From Bacteroidales bacterium (GTDB taxonomy: Bacteria; Bacteroidota; Bacteroidia; Bacteroidales; ML635J-15): a stretch of 6,870 nucleotides of DNA. The position numbers and the translations under genes are program-made. Shown piece after piece: positions 6,465-6,870 of this stretch (positions are counted from its first letter, which is position 1; every line of letters starts with the position of its first letter). The notes beneath the pieces were generated by a model. That model was not told the DNA's origin, did not search any database, and saw only the letters and a program-made list of their open reading frames with translations. The DNA lies in the NCBI GenBank assembly GCA_028701945.1, contig JAQVPT010000195.1, positions 1-6,870 of the forward strand, in the 5' to 3' direction.

Positions 6465-6502
6465 TTTTATTTGATATGTAACAAAAAAGTTTTACAAAAT
6501 TA

Positions 6503-6520
6503 CACAGAGAAGGCACAGAG
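6503..6520. repeat. Pair of CACAGAG heptads
   Basis: CACAGAG occurs at 6503-6509 and 6514-6520, an 11-nt period like that of the CGCAAAG arrays on either side. From memory, CACAGAG/CACGGAG strings are another sequence class often found next to GxxExxY genes. Only two units are present, so this is a minimal or decayed array. Confidence 0.45.
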
Positions 6521-6530
6521 TATTTTTTTT

Positions 6531-6614
6531 CATTGCGTTCATTGCGTTTTTCCTTGCGTTCTTAGCGGTTAAAGTTTATCTCAAGGTTCGCTAAAGATTA
6601 TTTACAACTCTTCT
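6531..6614. repeat. Heptad array copy 2, fused to the living GxxExxY 3' end
   Basis: Positions 6531-6590 match 6361-6420 at 55 of 60 sites, including 29 identical bases at the left end. The four left-arm heptads are intact (6531, 6540, 6552, 6561). The right arm has only two units, CTCAAGG (6580-6586) and CGCTAAA (6589-6595). Relative to copy 1, a 20-nt segment holding two heptads is missing, after which the match resumes through the stop and last codons of the GxxExxY gene (6591-6614 against 6441-6464). The direct repeat is therefore about 84-104 nt long with a 170-nt offset, falling to 150 after the gap. Confidence 0.8.
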
Positions 6615-6870
6615 AATCCCATTTTTAATTAAACTAACATTAAAATTAATCAACAAACCAAGTTTGCAATCAGATAGTTTCAAATAAGTTAATACCTGTG
6701 CCAAATGCACATCATTTAGTGCCTCAACAGATTTTATTTCAATAATCAACTTATTTTCCACCATTAAATCGACTCGATATCCTATTTCTAATTTAACGTC
6801 TTCATAAATAAGTGGCAATGGTTTTTGTTTTTCAACTTTCAGTCCTGTCTTTTTGAGTTCATAAAACAAA
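6591..6870 (-). CDS. GxxExxY-family protein, PD-(D/E)XK nuclease fold; 5' end outside the window
   Basis: The frame is open to the right edge; the first visible full codon (6869-6867) is TTG, an internal leucine of LFYELKK and not a start. The 92 visible residues are the C-terminal three quarters of a protein usually about 120-135 long; the N-terminal GxxExxY motif should lie just beyond 6870. The visible part has the PD-(D/E)XK-like core YRVDLMV...LIIEIKSV (Asp34, Glu44 and Lys46 of the visible fragment), the family stretch VHLAQVLTYLKLSDCKLGLLINFNV (split here around His55, Ala57 and Gln58), and the end GIRRVVNNL-stop. The family is widespread and its role unproven; a nuclease fold with an intact D...ExK is the only functional hint. 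Its 3' end merges with the heptad array at 6531-6595, whose duplicate lies to the left. Confidence 0.9.
   Translation of the reverse strand, partial: LFYELKKTGLKVEKQKPLPLIYEDVKLEIGYRVDLMVENKLIIEIKSVEALNDVHLAQVLTYLKLSDCKLGLLINFNVSLIKNGIRRVVNNL

Noticed and set aside
6361..6614. CRISPR array
   Set aside because: There are only two long copies with diverged ends and one 66-nt interval, and the short heptads are inverted and degenerate; none of this matches repeat-spacer regularity, and no cas gene is present.

Overview
The window is AT-rich chromosomal DNA that looks like an uncultured-type Bacteroidota (Bacteroidales/Marinilabiliales-like) genome. The reasons are the Bacteroidota promoter pattern (TTTG, 19-nt spacer, TAnnTTTG), A-rich leaders without Shine-Dalgarno motifs, signal peptides ending in -AQ, two exported hypothetical proteins of types I associate with this phylum, and a Bacteroidota-style FolC (CDTGHNKEG rather than DGAHNP). 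The exact taxon cannot be told from the sequence.

Layout. Positions 1-102 hold the last 33 codons of a gene cut by the left edge, possibly a transposase. A gene-less leader (103-480) ends in a good promoter and a small 5' UTR hairpin. It drives a flavin disulfide-reductase-family oxidoreductase (481-1839; CoA-disulfide reductase / NADH oxidase / sulfur reductase type). That gene converges on rarA (1923-3188, minus strand), and the 83-nt gap between them is almost filled by a 25-bp-arm hairpin that probably terminates both. A 385-nt divergent intergenic region (3189-3573) carries the likely rarA promoter and two small palindromes that look like dispersed repeats.

A rightward operon follows: two exported proteins of unknown function (3574-4230 and 4241-5101), then folC (5098-6357), which overlaps the previous gene by ATGA. 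The two exported proteins have no visible link to folate synthesis; the coupling shows co-expression only.

The right end (6358-6870) is the least ordinary part. A GxxExxY-family gene (PD-(D/E)XK nuclease fold) enters from the right edge on the minus strand. Its last codons and 3' flank occur twice. The left copy (6361-6464) is an eight-unit palindromic array of heptads close to CGCAAAG, joined to a relic reading K-R-I-V-D-N-P-stop in the GxxExxY frame. The right copy (6531-6614) is joined to the intact 3' end of the living gene and differs mainly by a 20-nt deletion of two heptads. A pair of CACAGAG heptads lies between them. This suggests that a second GxxExxY gene once lay here, or that the gene's 3' end and its repeat were duplicated.

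I see no CRISPR array, tRNA, rRNA, complete insertion sequence or recognisable defence operon. Most of the window is ordinary housekeeping sequence; the repeat-GxxExxY unit is the best lead.
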